NCBI RefSeq assembly: GCF_000688475.1
Contig: NZ_JIAN01000006.1
Location: 558,001-622,000, forward strand
Length of the DNA stretch: 64,000 nucleotides
Origin: Cellulomonas sp. URHE0023
GTDB lineage: Bacteria; Actinomycetota; Actinomycetes; Actinomycetales; Cellulomonadaceae
Direction of reading: 5' to 3'
Shown: positions 1-9,289 of the stretch, piece after piece
How positions within the stretch are numbered: the first letter of the stretch is position 1
Layout: each line of letters begins with the position of its first letter
Made by a program: the position numbers and the translations under genes
The notes under the pieces: model-generated
Databases searched by the model: none
Told to the model about the DNA's origin: nothing
What the model saw: the letters and a program-made list of their open reading frames with translations, nothing else

Positions 1-2299
1 GCGGACCCATCGACATCTCGTAGACGCGCAGGGTGTCGGCGCCGTACTCGGCATACATGTCGTCGGGCGTCACCATGTTCTTCAGCGACTTGCCCATCTT
101 CCCGTACTCACGGTTGACGGGTTCGCCGCGCCAGACGAAGCCGTCAGGCGTCTCCTCGACCTCGTCGGCCGGCACGTGGACCCCGCGGGCATCGGTGTAG
201 GCGTACGCCTGGATGTAGCCCTGGTTGAAGAGCTTGTGGAACGGCTCGCCGCTCGCGACGTGCCCGAGGTCGTGCAGGACCTTGTGCCAGAACCGGGCGT
301 ACAGCAGGTGGAGGACGGCGTGCTCGACACCACCGACGTAGAGGTCCACGCCGCCGATCGACCCGGGCTCCTGCTCCCCGTGGCCAGGTCCCATCCAGTA
401 CTGCTCGAGCGCCGGGTCGACGAGCGTGACGTCACTCGTCGGATCCAGGTAGCGCAGGTAGTACCAGCAGGAGCCGGCCCAGTTGGGCATGGTGTTGGTG
501 TCGCGACGGTAGACCTTGGGCCCGTCGCCCAGGTCCAGCGTGACGTTGACCCAGTCGTCGTTCCGGCCCAGCGGCGGCTCGGGGGTGGAGTGCGCGTCGT
601 CGGCGTCGAACGTGCGTGGCGCGTAGTCCGGCACGTCCGGCAGGTTGACGGGCAGCGCCGCCTCGGGGATGGCCAGCGGCAGGTCGTGCTCGTCGTAGAC
701 GATCGGGAACGGCTCACCCCAGTAGCGCTGACGGCTGAACAGCCAGTCGCGCAGGCGGTAGGTGATCGTGCCCTCGCCGACGCCGCGTGCGGCCAGCCAC
801 TCGGTGATCGCGGCCTTCGCCTCGGGCACCGACAGTCCGTCGAGCGTGATCTCCTCGTTCGACGAGTTGATCGTCCGGCCGTCGCCCGTGCGCGCGCCGG
901 GAGGCGTGTCCGACGGTGCGTCGACCGTGTACACGACGGGGAGGTCGAACGCTTCGGCGAACGCGAAGTCGCGCACGTCGCCGCCGGGGACCGCCATGAT
1001 CGCGCCCGTGCCGTAGCCCATGAGGACGTAGTCGGCCGTGAAGACGGGCAGGAGCTCACCGTTCACCGGGTTGGTGGCCAGGTGGCCCGTGAACACGCCG
1101 GTCTTCTTGCCGGCATCGGCCTGCCGCTCGATCGCGGTCTTCGACGCGGCCTCCGCGCGGTAGGCCGCCACCGCATCCACAGGGCTACGGTGGCCACCGG
1201 TCCAGACGTCCTTGGTGCCGTCGGGCCACGACGCCGGGACCTCGTCCAGCAGCGGGTGCTCCGGGGAGACGACGACGAAGGTCGCGCCGAACAGCGTGTC
1301 GGGCCGCGTGGTGAACACCTCGACCTGCTCGCCGCCCTGCACCGCGAACCGCACGCGCGCACCCGAGGAGCGACCGATCCAGTTGCGCTGCATCGCCTTG
1401 ACCTTGTCCGGCCAGTCGATGTGCTCGAGGTCGTCCACGAGGCGGTCGGCGTAGGACGTGATCCGCATGTTCCACTGCCGCAGGCTGCGCTGGAACACCG
1501 GGAAGTTGCCGCGCTCGGAGCGCCCGTCGGAGGTGACCTCCTCGTTGGCCAGCACCGTGCCGAGGCCGGGACACCAGTTCACGGGGGTCTCGGAGACGTA
1601 GGCCAGGCGGTGCGTGTCCAGGACGCGCCGGCGTTCGACGGCATCCAGGCCGGCCCACTCGGTCCCGCGTGCGCCGGAGTCGTACTCGGCGACGAGCTCG
1701 GCGATCGGACGGGCGCGGCCGGTGCCACCGTCGGGCCGCGGTGCCGTCTCGTCGTACCAGGAGTCGAAGATCTGCAGGAAGATCCACTGGGTCCAGCGCA
1801 CGTAGCCGGGGTCGATGGTGGCGAACGAGCGACGTGAGTCGTGCGCGAGCCCCAGCCGCCGGAGCTGTCGCTGCATGATGACGATGTTCGCCTCGGTGGT
1901 GGTGCGCGGGTGCTGGCCCGTCTGCACCGCGTACTGCTCGGCCGGCAGACCGAACGCGTCGAACGCGAGCGCGTGCAGCACGTTGTCACCCTGCATGCGC
2001 CGGAACCGGCCCACGACGTCCGTGCCGATGTAGCCGAGCGGGTGCCCGATGTGCAGACCGGCACCGGAGGGGTACGGGAACATGTCCATGACGAAGAACG
2101 CCGGCTGGGACGGGTCCGCGTTGCGGCCCTCGCCGTCCGTGAGGCCGCCGACGGGGTTCGCCGCGTAGAAGGTGCCGCGCTTCTCCCACTCGTCCTGCCA
2201 CCGAAGCTCGATCTCGCGCGCAAGGTCTGCCGTGTAGCGGAACGGGACGTCGAGGGACGTCGTGGTGGCTGTGCTGTCGGGGGCGTCCTGCGAGGTCAC
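1..2299 (-). CDS. leuS: Leucyl-tRNA synthetase (3' end outside window)
   Basis: Cytoplasmic class I synthetase that charges tRNA-Leu. The HIGH motif is seen as HIGH at residues 83-86 within [16 protein letters not shown], and the KMSKS loop appears as KMGKS near residue 733 close to the left edge, a variant common in actinobacteria. The CP1 editing region lies between them. 766 residues are visible; the family is usually about 870-960, so the anticodon-binding C-terminus lies off the left edge. I chose the GTG at 2299 because TAAACT sits exactly 6 nt upstream, which fits leaderless initiation; no ATG lies in frame nearby. Catalytic motifs look intact and identification is firm. Confidence 0.96.
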   Translation of the reverse strand, partial: MTSQDAPDSTATTTSLDVPFRYTADLAREIELRWQDEWEKRGTFYAANPVGGLTDGEGRNADPSQPAFFVMDMFPYPSGAGLHIGHPLGYIGTDVVGRFRRMQGDNVLHALAFDAFGLPAEQYAVQTGQHPRTTTEANIVIMQRQLRRLGLAHDSRRSFATIDPGYVRWTQWIFLQIFDSWYDETAPRPDGGTGRARPIAELVAEYDSGARGTEWAGLDAVERRRVLDTHRLAYVSETPVNWCPGLGTVLANEEVTSDGRSERGNFPVFQRSLRQWNMRITSYADRLVDDLEHIDWPDKVKAMQRNWIGRSSGARVRFAVQGGEQVEVFTTRPDTLFGATFVVVSPEHPLLDEVPASWPDGTKDVWTGGHRSPVDAVAAYRAEAASKTAIERQADAGKKTGVFTGHLATNPVNGELLPVFTADYVLMGYGTGAIMAVPGGDVRDFAFAEAFDLPVVYTVDAPSDTPPGARTGDGRTINSSNEEITLDGLSVPEAKAAITEWLAARGVGEGTITYRLRDWLFSRQRYWGEPFPIVYDEHDLPLAIPEAALPVNLPDVPDYAPRTFDADDAHSTPEPPLGRNDDWVNVTLDLGDGPKVYRRDTNTMPNWAGSCWYYLRYLDPTSDVTLVDPALEQYWMGPGHGEQEPGSIGGVDLYVGGVEHAVLHLLYARFWHKVLHDLGHVASGEPFHKLFNQGYIQAYAYTDARGVHVPADEVEETPDGFVWRGEPVNREYGKMGKSLKNMVTPDDMYAEYGADTLRVYEMSMGP

Positions 2300-2305
2300 C
2301 CGGTG

Positions 2306-2311
2306 AGTTTA
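2306..2311 (-). promoter_or_regulatory. Leaderless-type -10 box of leuS
   Basis: TAAACT (matches TANNNT) ends 6 nt before the leuS GTG, the spacing expected when transcription begins at the start codon. No Shine-Dalgarno sequence is seen. Confidence 0.5.
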
Positions 2312-2381
2312 CCGGGGCCGCGGCAGAACGGCGGTCGGCACGGGACGGTCGACGGCCAGCCGCCGTCGGGCAGACCGTCGG

Positions 2382-3617
2382 TCAGCGCGAGGTCAGCGCC
2401 GGCGCGAGCTCAGGCGCGGCATCGTCAGCACGAGCCCGTGCCGACAGACCGACGAGCGAGGGCGGCTCCCCGCGGCCGACCGCGAGCACGACGACCAGAC
2501 CCGCCGCGGTGAGCCCGGCACCGACCCACGCCGGCGCCAGGTACCCCATGCCGCCGGCGATCACGAGACCGCCGACGAAAGCCCCCGCGGCGTTGCCGAG
2601 GTTGAGCGCCGAGTGGCACAGGGCCGCACCGAGCGACGGGGCCGCCGGCGAGACGTCCATGAGCCGCGTCTGGAGCGAGAGCCCGAGCACCTGCGACGTC
2701 ACGCCGAGCATCACGAGCGCGAGCACCGCGGGGACCGGGTACGAGCCGACGAGCGCGATGGCGACGAGGACGACGATCGTCGCGACCATGCTCCAGATCA
2801 CCGTGCCCAGGACGGACCGGTCAGCCAGGCGCCCGCCGACGGCGGTCCCGATCGTCATGCCGATCCCGTACAGGGCGAGCACCACCGGGACCAGGCCGAC
2901 GTCGAGCCCGGTCACCTCCGTGAGCAGCGGCTTGACGTAGGAGTAGACCGCGAACATCCCGCCGAAGCCGATCGCGCCCGCACCGAACGCGATCCACAGA
3001 CGCTGGTTGCGCAGGGCCTGGACCTCGGTACGGACCGTGGTGCCCTCGGCGACGGGCAGCGACGGCGTCCAGGCCCAGAGCGCCGCCAGGGTCACGAGCC
3101 CGAGCGCCCCGACACCGATGAACGACCACCGCCAGCCCACGGTGTCGCCGACCACCGACGTCAGCGGCACGCCCACCGCGCACGCCACCGTCAGGCCGGT
3201 CATCATCGCGGCGACCGCCCTGCCGCGACGCTCGATCCCTACGACCGCTACGCCCATCACGGCGCCCACGCCGAAGAAGATGCCGTGCGGCAGGCCGGCC
3301 ACGAACCGGAACCCGACCAGCCACGTCATGGTCGGCGCGAACGCCGAGAGCAGGTTGCCGACGACGAAGGCAGACATGAGCGCGAGCAGGAGCCTGCGCC
3401 GGTCCATCCGGGCGCCCAGCACGGCGATCGTCGGTGCACCCACGACGACTCCCAGCGCGTACGCCGTGATCGCGTGGCCGGCGGTCGGGATCGGCGCCCC
3501 GAGATCGGTCGCGATCTCCGGGAGCATGCCCATGGTCGCGAACTCGGTGGTGCCGATGCAGAAGCCGCCGAGCGCCAGCGCGAACAGCGCGGCGCGGGCG
3601 CGTGCGGGTGAGAGCAC
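2382..3617 (-). CDS. MFS transporter, DHA1 drug/arabinose-efflux type
   Basis: Inner-membrane secondary transporter of 411 residues with about 12 hydrophobic segments. The N-terminal GGFCIGTTEFATMGMLPEIA and the loop GARMDRRRLLL resemble AraJ/YdhP-like DHA1 exporters; the substrate cannot be read from sequence. The GTG at 3617 is chosen over an ATG 57 nt further out because GGAGG lies 7 nt upstream of it. The gene lies 82 nt downstream of a DtxR/MntR-type regulator on the same strand, so the two may be co-transcribed, but nothing in the protein marks it as a metal exporter. Confidence 0.85.
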   Translation of the reverse strand: MLSPARARAALFALALGGFCIGTTEFATMGMLPEIATDLGAPIPTAGHAITAYALGVVVGAPTIAVLGARMDRRRLLLALMSAFVVGNLLSAFAPTMTWLVGFRFVAGLPHGIFFGVGAVMGVAVVGIERRGRAVAAMMTGLTVACAVGVPLTSVVGDTVGWRWSFIGVGALGLVTLAALWAWTPSLPVAEGTTVRTEVQALRNQRLWIAFGAGAIGFGGMFAVYSYVKPLLTEVTGLDVGLVPVVLALYGIGMTIGTAVGGRLADRSVLGTVIWSMVATIVVLVAIALVGSYPVPAVLALVMLGVTSQVLGLSLQTRLMDVSPAAPSLGAALCHSALNLGNAAGAFVGGLVIAGGMGYLAPAWVGAGLTAAGLVVVLAVGRGEPPSLVGLSARARADDAAPELAPALTSR

Positions 3618-3699
3618 CGTGGATCCTCCGGAACGAATCGATTCGACAGCAAGGCGGAGACGCGTCGTCGACAACTCCGGTGGATGGACCGAGCCTACG

Positions 3700-4395
3700 T
3701 CACGGTGCGGGGACCAGCCAGATCGCCCGAGCCGCGACCTCGCCCAGGTCGACGCTGCGGCGGCCGTCGGCTCCCGCCGGGCCGACCCGCACCGAGATGA
3801 CCCCGGCCACCGTCCGCCGCTCGACGACCGTCACCGGCGCATCGAGCACCAGCCCGACGGTCTCGACGTACCGCAGCAGCTCGGGATCGGCGTCGGAGAT
3901 CCTCGCGACCGCCCACTCACCGGGCAGCACGTCCCAAAGCAGCGTTGCGGCCGGGACCTGGATCGACCCGTCCGGTGCCGGGATGGGGTCCCCGTGCGGG
4001 TCGCGGCTCGGGTGCCCCAGCTGTGCGGCGATGCGCTCCACGAACAGGTCCGAGACCGCGTGCTCGAGAACCTCGGCCTCGTCGTGGACCTCGTCCCAGC
4101 CGTACCCGAGCACCTCCACGAGGAACGTCTCGATGAGCCTGTGCCGGCGGACCACGGCGAGCGCGTGCCGTTCGCCGTCGACCGTGAGCTCGACGGCCCC
4201 GTACGGTTCGTGGGTCACCAGCCCGCTGTCGGCGAGACGGCGGACCGTCTCCGAGACGGTCGACGGACCGACCCCGAGGCGGGCGGCCAGCATCTTGGTG
4301 GTCACCGGCTGGTCCGACCACTCGCGGGCCGACCAGACGACCTTGAGGTAGTCCTGGGTGACGGCGCTCAGCTCGGGCGTGGTCGGGATGCTCAC
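3700..4395 (-). CDS. DtxR/MntR-family metal-dependent repressor
   Basis: Cytoplasmic DNA-binding metal sensor of 231 residues: N-terminal winged helix (about 10-75), dimerisation and metal-binding helices (80-135), C-terminal SH3/FeoA-like domain (about 160-231). Aligning by eye, the primary metal site reads Asp15, His85, Glu108, Glu111 and His112. DtxR/IdeR use Met and Cys at the first and third of these; Asp and Glu there are what MntR uses, so manganese rather than iron is the likelier co-repressor (inference). The residue matching MntR Glu11 is Lys18, so the second site may differ. The GTG start has TAGGCT 6 nt upstream, suggesting a leaderless transcript. The MFS gene follows. Confidence 0.88.
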   Translation of the reverse strand: MSIPTTPELSAVTQDYLKVVWSAREWSDQPVTTKMLAARLGVGPSTVSETVRRLADSGLVTHEPYGAVELTVDGERHALAVVRRHRLIETFLVEVLGYGWDEVHDEAEVLEHAVSDLFVERIAAQLGHPSRDPHGDPIPAPDGSIQVPAATLLWDVLPGEWAVARISDADPELLRYVETVGLVLDAPVTVVERRTVAGVISVRVGPAGADGRRSVDLGEVAARAIWLVPAP

Positions 4396-4401
4396 GCGCT
4401 C

Positions 4402-4407
4402 AGCCTA
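4402..4407 (-). promoter_or_regulatory. Leaderless-type -10 box of the MntR-like gene
   Basis: TAGGCT followed by a 6-nt spacer and then the GTG start; no Shine-Dalgarno sequence is present. Confidence 0.45.
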
Positions 4408-4421
4408 GACAGGCCGTCGCC

Positions 4422-6155
4422 TCAGACCGGCGCCGGACCCCAGGGCGAGTTCCGGACGGAGGGCGGGGGGACGACGGACGGCCACCGCAGCCGTGGCCCG
4501 ACGCTCGCCGTCGCGTCCGGCCGGACCTCGACACGCTGGTAGTCGAGGAAGTGGCGGGTCCGCTTGTCCCACCGGAGCACGGTCATCTCGGCCGGGCCGT
4601 GCAGGGGTCCGACCGTGGGCTGACCGAGAGTCGCACCTGCCGTGCTCGAGCTGATGTACCGCACGCCCCGACCGACCCGAGCCGGCCCGACGTGCTTGTG
4701 CAGGTGCCCCGAGATCTGCGCGGGCGAGCAGCCCTGGTCCAGGGTGTCGTCGCCCACGGCCGGCGTGTGGATGAGCAGCAGGTCGACTCCGTCGTCGTCG
4801 TCGCACGCGGTCGTGGCCAGCCGCTCGCTCTCCTCGGCGGCCGACTCCGTGCTCGCCTGGGCGGTGCCGCCCGCACCGACCCGCGTCTCGTTCGGGTCCC
4901 TGTCACCGAGGATCCGCAGTCCGTCGACGGTCACGACGGACCCGTCGAGCACCGTTGCCCCGGCCTTGGCGTAGAACTTCGTCGTCTCGCGCGAGTCGTG
5001 GTTGCCCGGCGACGTCACCAGCTCGACGTCCTTGGGGATCGCGCGTGCGAACGTGGTGACGCAGTACTGCTCGACGGAGGTGCCGTTCACGGTCGTGTCG
5101 CCCGCGTCCAGGACGAGCGGGGCCTCGGAGCGCTCGACCAGCGTGCGGATCAACGGTGCCATGCCGACGTTGCAGTGCAGGTCGGAGACCACGACGACGG
5201 TCAGCAGGTCGTCGTCGTCCGAGGCGGGCTCCTCGGAAGGTTCCGCTTCGTCGGACGGCGCCGGATCCTCGGACGACGCCGGATCGTCGGACGGTGCCGG
5301 TTCCTCGACGTCCGACGCCGACGACGGGGACTGCGTGGACGAGCCCGACGGTCCCTGTCCGGCCCCCTGCTCCTTCTGCTCGTCGATGAGCGCCTGACGT
5401 TCGTCCCAGGCCACCTCGAGCGAGGTGTTCGCCTTGGCGTAGAACTCCTGGCTCTTGCGCAGCTCCGAGATGACCTGGCTTCCGTAGGTGTCGATCACAC
5501 CGCCGAGCCGTCCGGTGACCTGCGCGCCCTCGAGCGGCGTGCCGTCGAACACCGGTGAGGTCTGCCGCGACGCCACCGGCTGGCCCTCGGAGCCCACGCT
5601 CGACGTGAGCACGATCGCGCTCACGAGGATCACCACGGTGCCCGCTGCCAGGGCACGCCCGTGCGGCTCGGCGCGCGCACGCAGCTCCTGCCAGCGCGCC
5701 GCCCCGACCAGGGCCCGCAGGAGCCACCACGCGCCGACCAGCACCCCGAACGCGAGCAGCGCGCGCAGCGCGGCGTCCACCAGCAGGGCGCGCGCGACGT
5801 CCTGGACGGTGGCCTCGGGTCCCGAGAAGAACTGGAGGTAGGACTGCAGGTCACCGCTGAGCGCCTCGAGCGTCTTCGCCTGGCTGAGCTGCGTGACGGA
5901 CGCCGGGATCTCCTGCACGGTCACGTGCACGCCCAGCGTGAGCGGCAGCGGCGAGTCGATCCGCAGGGTGCCCAACGGCCCGAGGTCCACGGTGATCGTG
6001 TCGTCCGTCGTGACGTCGTACCGTGCCTCGTGCGGCCCCAGGCTGCTCTCGACGGACGCCGTGCTGATCCCGAAGACGAGCGCCACCAGCAGCGCGCCGA
6101 GGGTGAGCAGCACCCGCCGACCCCACCTCGTCTCAGCGCGGCTCGACGGACTCAT
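4422..6155 (-). CDS. Membrane-anchored calcineurin-like metallophosphoesterase
   Basis: 577-residue protein. Hydrophobic helices occur near residues 15-35, 125-150 and 175-195, followed by an extracytoplasmic stretch, a charged low-complexity linker of Asp/Glu/Pro/Ser repeats (about 270-320), then a calcineurin-type phosphoesterase domain. The metal-binding motifs are all present in order: SDLHCN, AGDTT, SPGNHDS and SGHLHKH. The domain therefore probably acts outside the membrane on a phosphoester, substrate unknown. TAGGCT lies 8 nt and GGGAG 3 nt upstream of the ATG. Short intergenic spacers separate it from both neighbours and I see no functional link to them. Confidence 0.88.
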   Translation of the reverse strand: MSPSSRAETRWGRRVLLTLGALLVALVFGISTASVESSLGPHEARYDVTTDDTITVDLGPLGTLRIDSPLPLTLGVHVTVQEIPASVTQLSQAKTLEALSGDLQSYLQFFSGPEATVQDVARALLVDAALRALLAFGVLVGAWWLLRALVGAARWQELRARAEPHGRALAAGTVVILVSAIVLTSSVGSEGQPVASRQTSPVFDGTPLEGAQVTGRLGGVIDTYGSQVISELRKSQEFYAKANTSLEVAWDERQALIDEQKEQGAGQGPSGSSTQSPSSASDVEEPAPSDDPASSEDPAPSDEAEPSEEPASDDDDLLTVVVVSDLHCNVGMAPLIRTLVERSEAPLVLDAGDTTVNGTSVEQYCVTTFARAIPKDVELVTSPGNHDSRETTKFYAKAGATVLDGSVVTVDGLRILGDRDPNETRVGAGGTAQASTESAAEESERLATTACDDDDGVDLLLIHTPAVGDDTLDQGCSPAQISGHLHKHVGPARVGRGVRYISSSTAGATLGQPTVGPLHGPAEMTVLRWDKRTRHFLDYQRVEVRPDATASVGPRLRWPSVVPPPSVRNSPWGPAPV

Positions 6156-6194
6156 CGCTCCCGAGCCTAGGCGCGGCCGTGGGCCTTGGCTTCG

Positions 6195-6971
6195 TCACCT
6201 GCGCGCGTCGCGCCAGGTCACCCACTGCTCGACCAGGGACAGGTCGTACTCGGGACCGCTGGAACCGACCGTGAAGAGGGTGACGCCGGCTGCGACGAGC
6301 TCGTCCGCGACGTCGCTCGGCGGAGCACCGACCCCGACGGAGCGCTCGACGAGGGCAGCGGTGTCCCGGCCGACCTCGGCACCGTGGGTGTCGAGGATCG
6401 CGCTCTTGCGTACCAAGGTGGTCACGTCACCGAACGAGTGCCACGCGTCTGCGTGCTCCGCGACGACGCGCAGCGTCTTGCGCTCGCCACCGCCACCGAT
6501 CAGGACGGGGATGTCGCGCGTAGGCACCGGGTTGGACGCGGCCCAGCGGGCCTTGATCCGCGGCAGCGACTGCGCCAGGTCGGCGATCCGGCTGCCCGCG
6601 GTCCCGAACTCGTAGCCGAACTGGTCGTAGTCCTTCTCGAACCAGCCGGCGCCGATGCCGAGGATCAGCCGCCCGCCGCTGATGTGGTCCACGGTCCTCG
6701 CCATGTCCGCGAGCAGCTCCGGGTTCCGGTAGGAGTTGCAGGTGACGAGCGCACCGATCTGGACGTCGCTCGTCTGCTCGGCCCAGGCGCCGAGCATGGT
6801 CCAGCACTCGAAGTGCTTGCCGTCCGGGTCGCCGGAGAGCGGGAAGAAGTGGTCCCAGTTGAAGATCACGTCGACGCCGAGGTCCTCCGCCCGGCGGACC
6901 GCGTCGCGGATCTGGGCGTAGTCGGCGTGCTGCGGCTGGAGCTGGACTCCGATGCGGATGGCGTGGGTCAT
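6195..6971 (-). CDS. LLM-class F420-dependent oxidoreductase
   Basis: 258-residue luciferase-like TIM-barrel oxidoreductase, cytoplasmic, predicted to use F420H2 (typical of actinobacterial members) on an unknown substrate. Family hallmarks include GVQLQPQHADYAQIRDAVRRAE near the N-terminus (key part GVQLQPQ), the segment NWDHFFPL, and the ISGGRLILGIGAGW block. I start at the ATG at 6971 rather than 54 nt further out because the family begins here and because TACGCT lies 6 nt upstream. It is divergent from the VOC gene at 7028, leaving only 56 nt for both promoters. Confidence 0.87.
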   Translation of the reverse strand: MTHAIRIGVQLQPQHADYAQIRDAVRRAEDLGVDVIFNWDHFFPLSGDPDGKHFECWTMLGAWAEQTSDVQIGALVTCNSYRNPELLADMARTVDHISGGRLILGIGAGWFEKDYDQFGYEFGTAGSRIADLAQSLPRIKARWAASNPVPTRDIPVLIGGGGERKTLRVVAEHADAWHSFGDVTTLVRKSAILDTHGAEVGRDTAALVERSVGVGAPPSDVADELVAAGVTLFTVGSSGPEYDLSLVEQWVTWRDARR

Positions 6972-6977
6972 GGCTCG

Positions 6978-6983
6978 AGCGTA
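6978..6983 (-). promoter_or_regulatory. Leaderless-type -10 box of the LLM oxidoreductase gene
   Basis: TACGCT with a 6-nt spacer to the ATG at 6971 and no Shine-Dalgarno sequence. Confidence 0.45.
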
Positions 6984-7027
6984 CGTACAGGACAGCGGAT
7001 GTCCTCTTCTGGCGAGATGCTCCACGC

Positions 7028-7402
7028 ATGGACATGAAGATCCAGCTCGTACCCATCCCCGTCTCCGACATCGACCGCGCCAAGGCGTTCTACGTCGACC
7101 AGGTCGGCTTCCACGACGACTACGACGTCACGGTGGACGAGAACCTGCGCTTCGTGCAGCTCACACCACCCGGATCTGCATGCTCGATCGTGCTCGACCT
7201 GAACATGACGCCGATGGCACCCGGAGCGGTGCAAGGACTCCAGGTCGTCGTCGACGACAGCCAGGCCGTGCACGACCACCTCGTCGCGAACGGCGTGGCG
7301 GCCGAGCCCGTGCAGGACTTCCCCTGGGGCCGGTTCACGTTCTTCACGGACCCGGACGGCAACCGGTGGGCGGTCCAGCAGATGCTCCCCCGAGAGGGCT
7401 AG
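7028..7402 (+). CDS. VOC-family (glyoxalase/bleomycin-resistance fold) protein
   Basis: 124-residue single VOC domain beginning MKIQLVPIPVSDIDRAKAFY and ending FFTDPDGNRWAVQQ, both characteristic of the glyoxalase I/extradiol dioxygenase superfamily. Such proteins bind a divalent metal and act as small-molecule lyases, dioxygenases or binding proteins; the substrate cannot be deduced. A second in-frame ATG two codons later (7034) is equally possible. It is cytoplasmic and divergent from the LLM oxidoreductase. Confidence 0.85.
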   Translation: MDMKIQLVPIPVSDIDRAKAFYVDQVGFHDDYDVTVDENLRFVQLTPPGSACSIVLDLNMTPMAPGAVQGLQVVVDDSQAVHDHLVANGVAAEPVQDFPWGRFTFFTDPDGNRWAVQQMLPREG

Positions 7403-7468
7403 CCCGGGGGGCGCGCTTCCGCGTCACTCCTGGCACGCTCGTCCCATGACGCGTGCGTGCGAGTCCTG

Positions 7469-8338
7469 ATGCAGAACGACGAGGGCCGCGCCGACGACTC
7501 CGTGGGCGCGTACCTCGCCCGTCACGCCCGGCGGCTCGTCCGCAGCGAGCCTGGGCTGCGCGCCGGGGACGGCGACGCGGTGCACGACGCCCGGACCGCC
7601 ACCCGGCGGATCCGGGCAGCCCTGGCCGCCTACGGCGACGACCAGGAACCGCTGCGCGCGGCACTGCGGGAGCTCGGGCACGCACTCGGAGCCGCCCGGG
7701 ACCCGGCGGTGGAGCTGCACGCGCTGCGCCGGATCCTCGACGCGGAGCACCCGGACCATGTGCGGGGACCCGTCGCTCTGCGGATCGACGAGGACCTCAC
7801 GGCCGCCCGGCAGGCGGGGCTCGACCTGCTCGGAGGTCTGCTGGGGCGGGCGTGGGTCGATCTCGTGCGGCTGCTCGACGAGGTCACCGACTCCCCGCCT
7901 CACGTGCGGGACCTGCGCACGGGTGCGCGCTCGGCGTGGCGACGCCTGGACCGCACGGTCGACGCCCTGGGCACCGTGGCCGACGACGAGCTCGACGAGT
8001 CACTGCACGAGGTGCGCAAGGCCGCCCGCCGCGCGCGCTACGCCAGCGAGGTGGCTGCGGCGGCCTTCGGTCGTCCGGCGAGGAAGAGCGCGAAGCGGGC
8101 ACGCGCCCTGCAACGGGTGCTGGGCGAGCAGCACGACGCCGTCGTGCGCAGGGACACGCTCTACCGCCTGAGTCTTCAGGCGGTCGCGGACGGCGAGGAG
8201 GCCTTCACCTACGGCCGTCTGCACGCTCTCGCGCAGCGGTCCGCAGCCGACGCCGAACGCAGGGCCCGTCCGCTCGTCGAGCGCGTCACCGCACGCGGTC
8301 ACAGGAGCTGGACGCGGGGCCCTAGCTCGTCGCGCTGA
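7469..8338 (+). CDS. CHAD-domain protein
   Basis: 289-residue all-helical protein with two CHAD half-repeats, each opening with the conserved His-containing basic motif: DAVHDARTATRRIRAAL near the N-terminus and ESLHEVRKAARRARYASEV in the second half. CHAD domains bind polyphosphate through these basic helices and are often fused to CYTH. Here CHAD stands alone, with a separate CYTH gene about 1 kb away on the other strand. I start at the ATG at 7469; an in-frame GTG at 7457 is an alternative. Its 3' end overlaps the convergent VOC gene by 17 nt. Confidence 0.87.
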   Translation: MQNDEGRADDSVGAYLARHARRLVRSEPGLRAGDGDAVHDARTATRRIRAALAAYGDDQEPLRAALRELGHALGAARDPAVELHALRRILDAEHPDHVRGPVALRIDEDLTAARQAGLDLLGGLLGRAWVDLVRLLDEVTDSPPHVRDLRTGARSAWRRLDRTVDALGTVADDELDESLHEVRKAARRARYASEVAAAAFGRPARKSAKRARALQRVLGEQHDAVVRRDTLYRLSLQAVADGEEAFTYGRLHALAQRSAADAERRARPLVERVTARGHRSWTRGPSSSR

Positions 8339-9260
8339 CGCGGACGAGGTTGCGCCAGGGGTCCTCGAACCGCAGGGTCTCGCCGTCGTGCGCGGTGGGG
8401 TACCCAGCGAAGCCGACGCGGTCGGCGAGCGCTCCGAGGTCGTCGGCGGAGGGCACGGCGATCCGCACCTCACCGAGCCCGAGCGCCGAGGCACGCGGAC
8501 CGGCTCCCGCGCTGTTCCAGGTGTTCATGGCCAGGTGGTGGTGGTATCCCCCGGCGGATACGAACAGGGCACCGTGCCACTGCGCCGTCACGTCGAAGCC
8601 GAGCGCGTCGACGTAGAACGCCCGCGCCGAGGGGACGTCACCGACGCTGAGGTGCACGTGACCGACCACGGCGTCCCCGGCCCCGGGCTGCTCGAGGAGG
8701 TCGTCGGTCAGGTGCTGACCCAGGAAGGCGTTCGGGTCGAGCCGCAACGAGTCCATCTGGATGCGTCCCTCGGCGTCGCGGTTCCACAGCGACCGGCTGC
8801 GGTCCCAGTAGAGCTCGACGCCGTTGCCCTCGGGATCGGTGAAGTAGAACGCCAGCGACACCAGGTGGTCCGCGGAGCCGACGTACGACGTGGGCTCGCG
8901 CTGCGCCACGGATGCGAGGGTCGCGGCGAGGCCGGCCTCGTCGTCGAACAGGATCGCGGTGTGGAACAGGCCCGCGGAGCCTCGGGCGGCGGGTGGGAGG
9001 TCGGGCGTGTGCTGGAGGACCACCAGCGGCGTGCTGCCACGGCCGAGCGTCACCGAGGCGGGGCTGGTGCCGAACCTGTCACCGGGTTCATCCAGGACGT
9101 CGAGCGCGAGCGCGTCCCGGTAGAACCGCAGCTGCCGGTCCAGGTCGCCGACGAGGAGCGTGACGGCATCCATTCCCGTGCCGGCGGCGATCGAGTCGTG
9201 CGTCGGGGTGCGGGCGAGCGGGACTGCGGCGCCCTGCCCGGGCGTGGGTGCGGTCGACAT
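8322..9260 (-). CDS. Two-domain VOC protein, CatE-like ring-cleaving dioxygenase type
   Basis: 312 residues with two consecutive VOC modules: residues about 30-160 (GMDAVTLLVGDLDRQLRFYRD) and 200-312 (VGHVHLSVGDVPSARAFYVDALGF). The FHTAILFDD, FYFTDPEGNGVELYWDR and GGYHHHLAMNTW segments are typical of the CatE/YfiE catechol-2,3-dioxygenase-like group, with His and Glu candidates for an Fe(II)/Mn(II) site. The true aromatic substrate is unknown and a glyoxalase-type role is possible. The ATG at 9260 is chosen because GAGGTGGGC precedes it; the open frame upstream has no family similarity. It converges on the CHAD gene. Confidence 0.85.
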   Translation of the reverse strand: MSTAPTPGQGAAVPLARTPTHDSIAAGTGMDAVTLLVGDLDRQLRFYRDALALDVLDEPGDRFGTSPASVTLGRGSTPLVVLQHTPDLPPAARGSAGLFHTAILFDDEAGLAATLASVAQREPTSYVGSADHLVSLAFYFTDPEGNGVELYWDRSRSLWNRDAEGRIQMDSLRLDPNAFLGQHLTDDLLEQPGAGDAVVGHVHLSVGDVPSARAFYVDALGFDVTAQWHGALFVSAGGYHHHLAMNTWNSAGAGPRASALGLGEVRIAVPSADDLGALADRVGFAGYPTAHDGETLRFEDPWRNLVRVSATS

Positions 9261-9289
9261 GCCCACCTCAATGGTTGACGCTACAACCT

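Noticed and set aside
5216..5345. Tandem repeat region in the phosphoesterase gene as a mobile or satellite element
   Set aside because: The repeats are in frame and encode an acidic Ser/Asp/Glu/Pro linker, a normal feature of secreted actinobacterial proteins.
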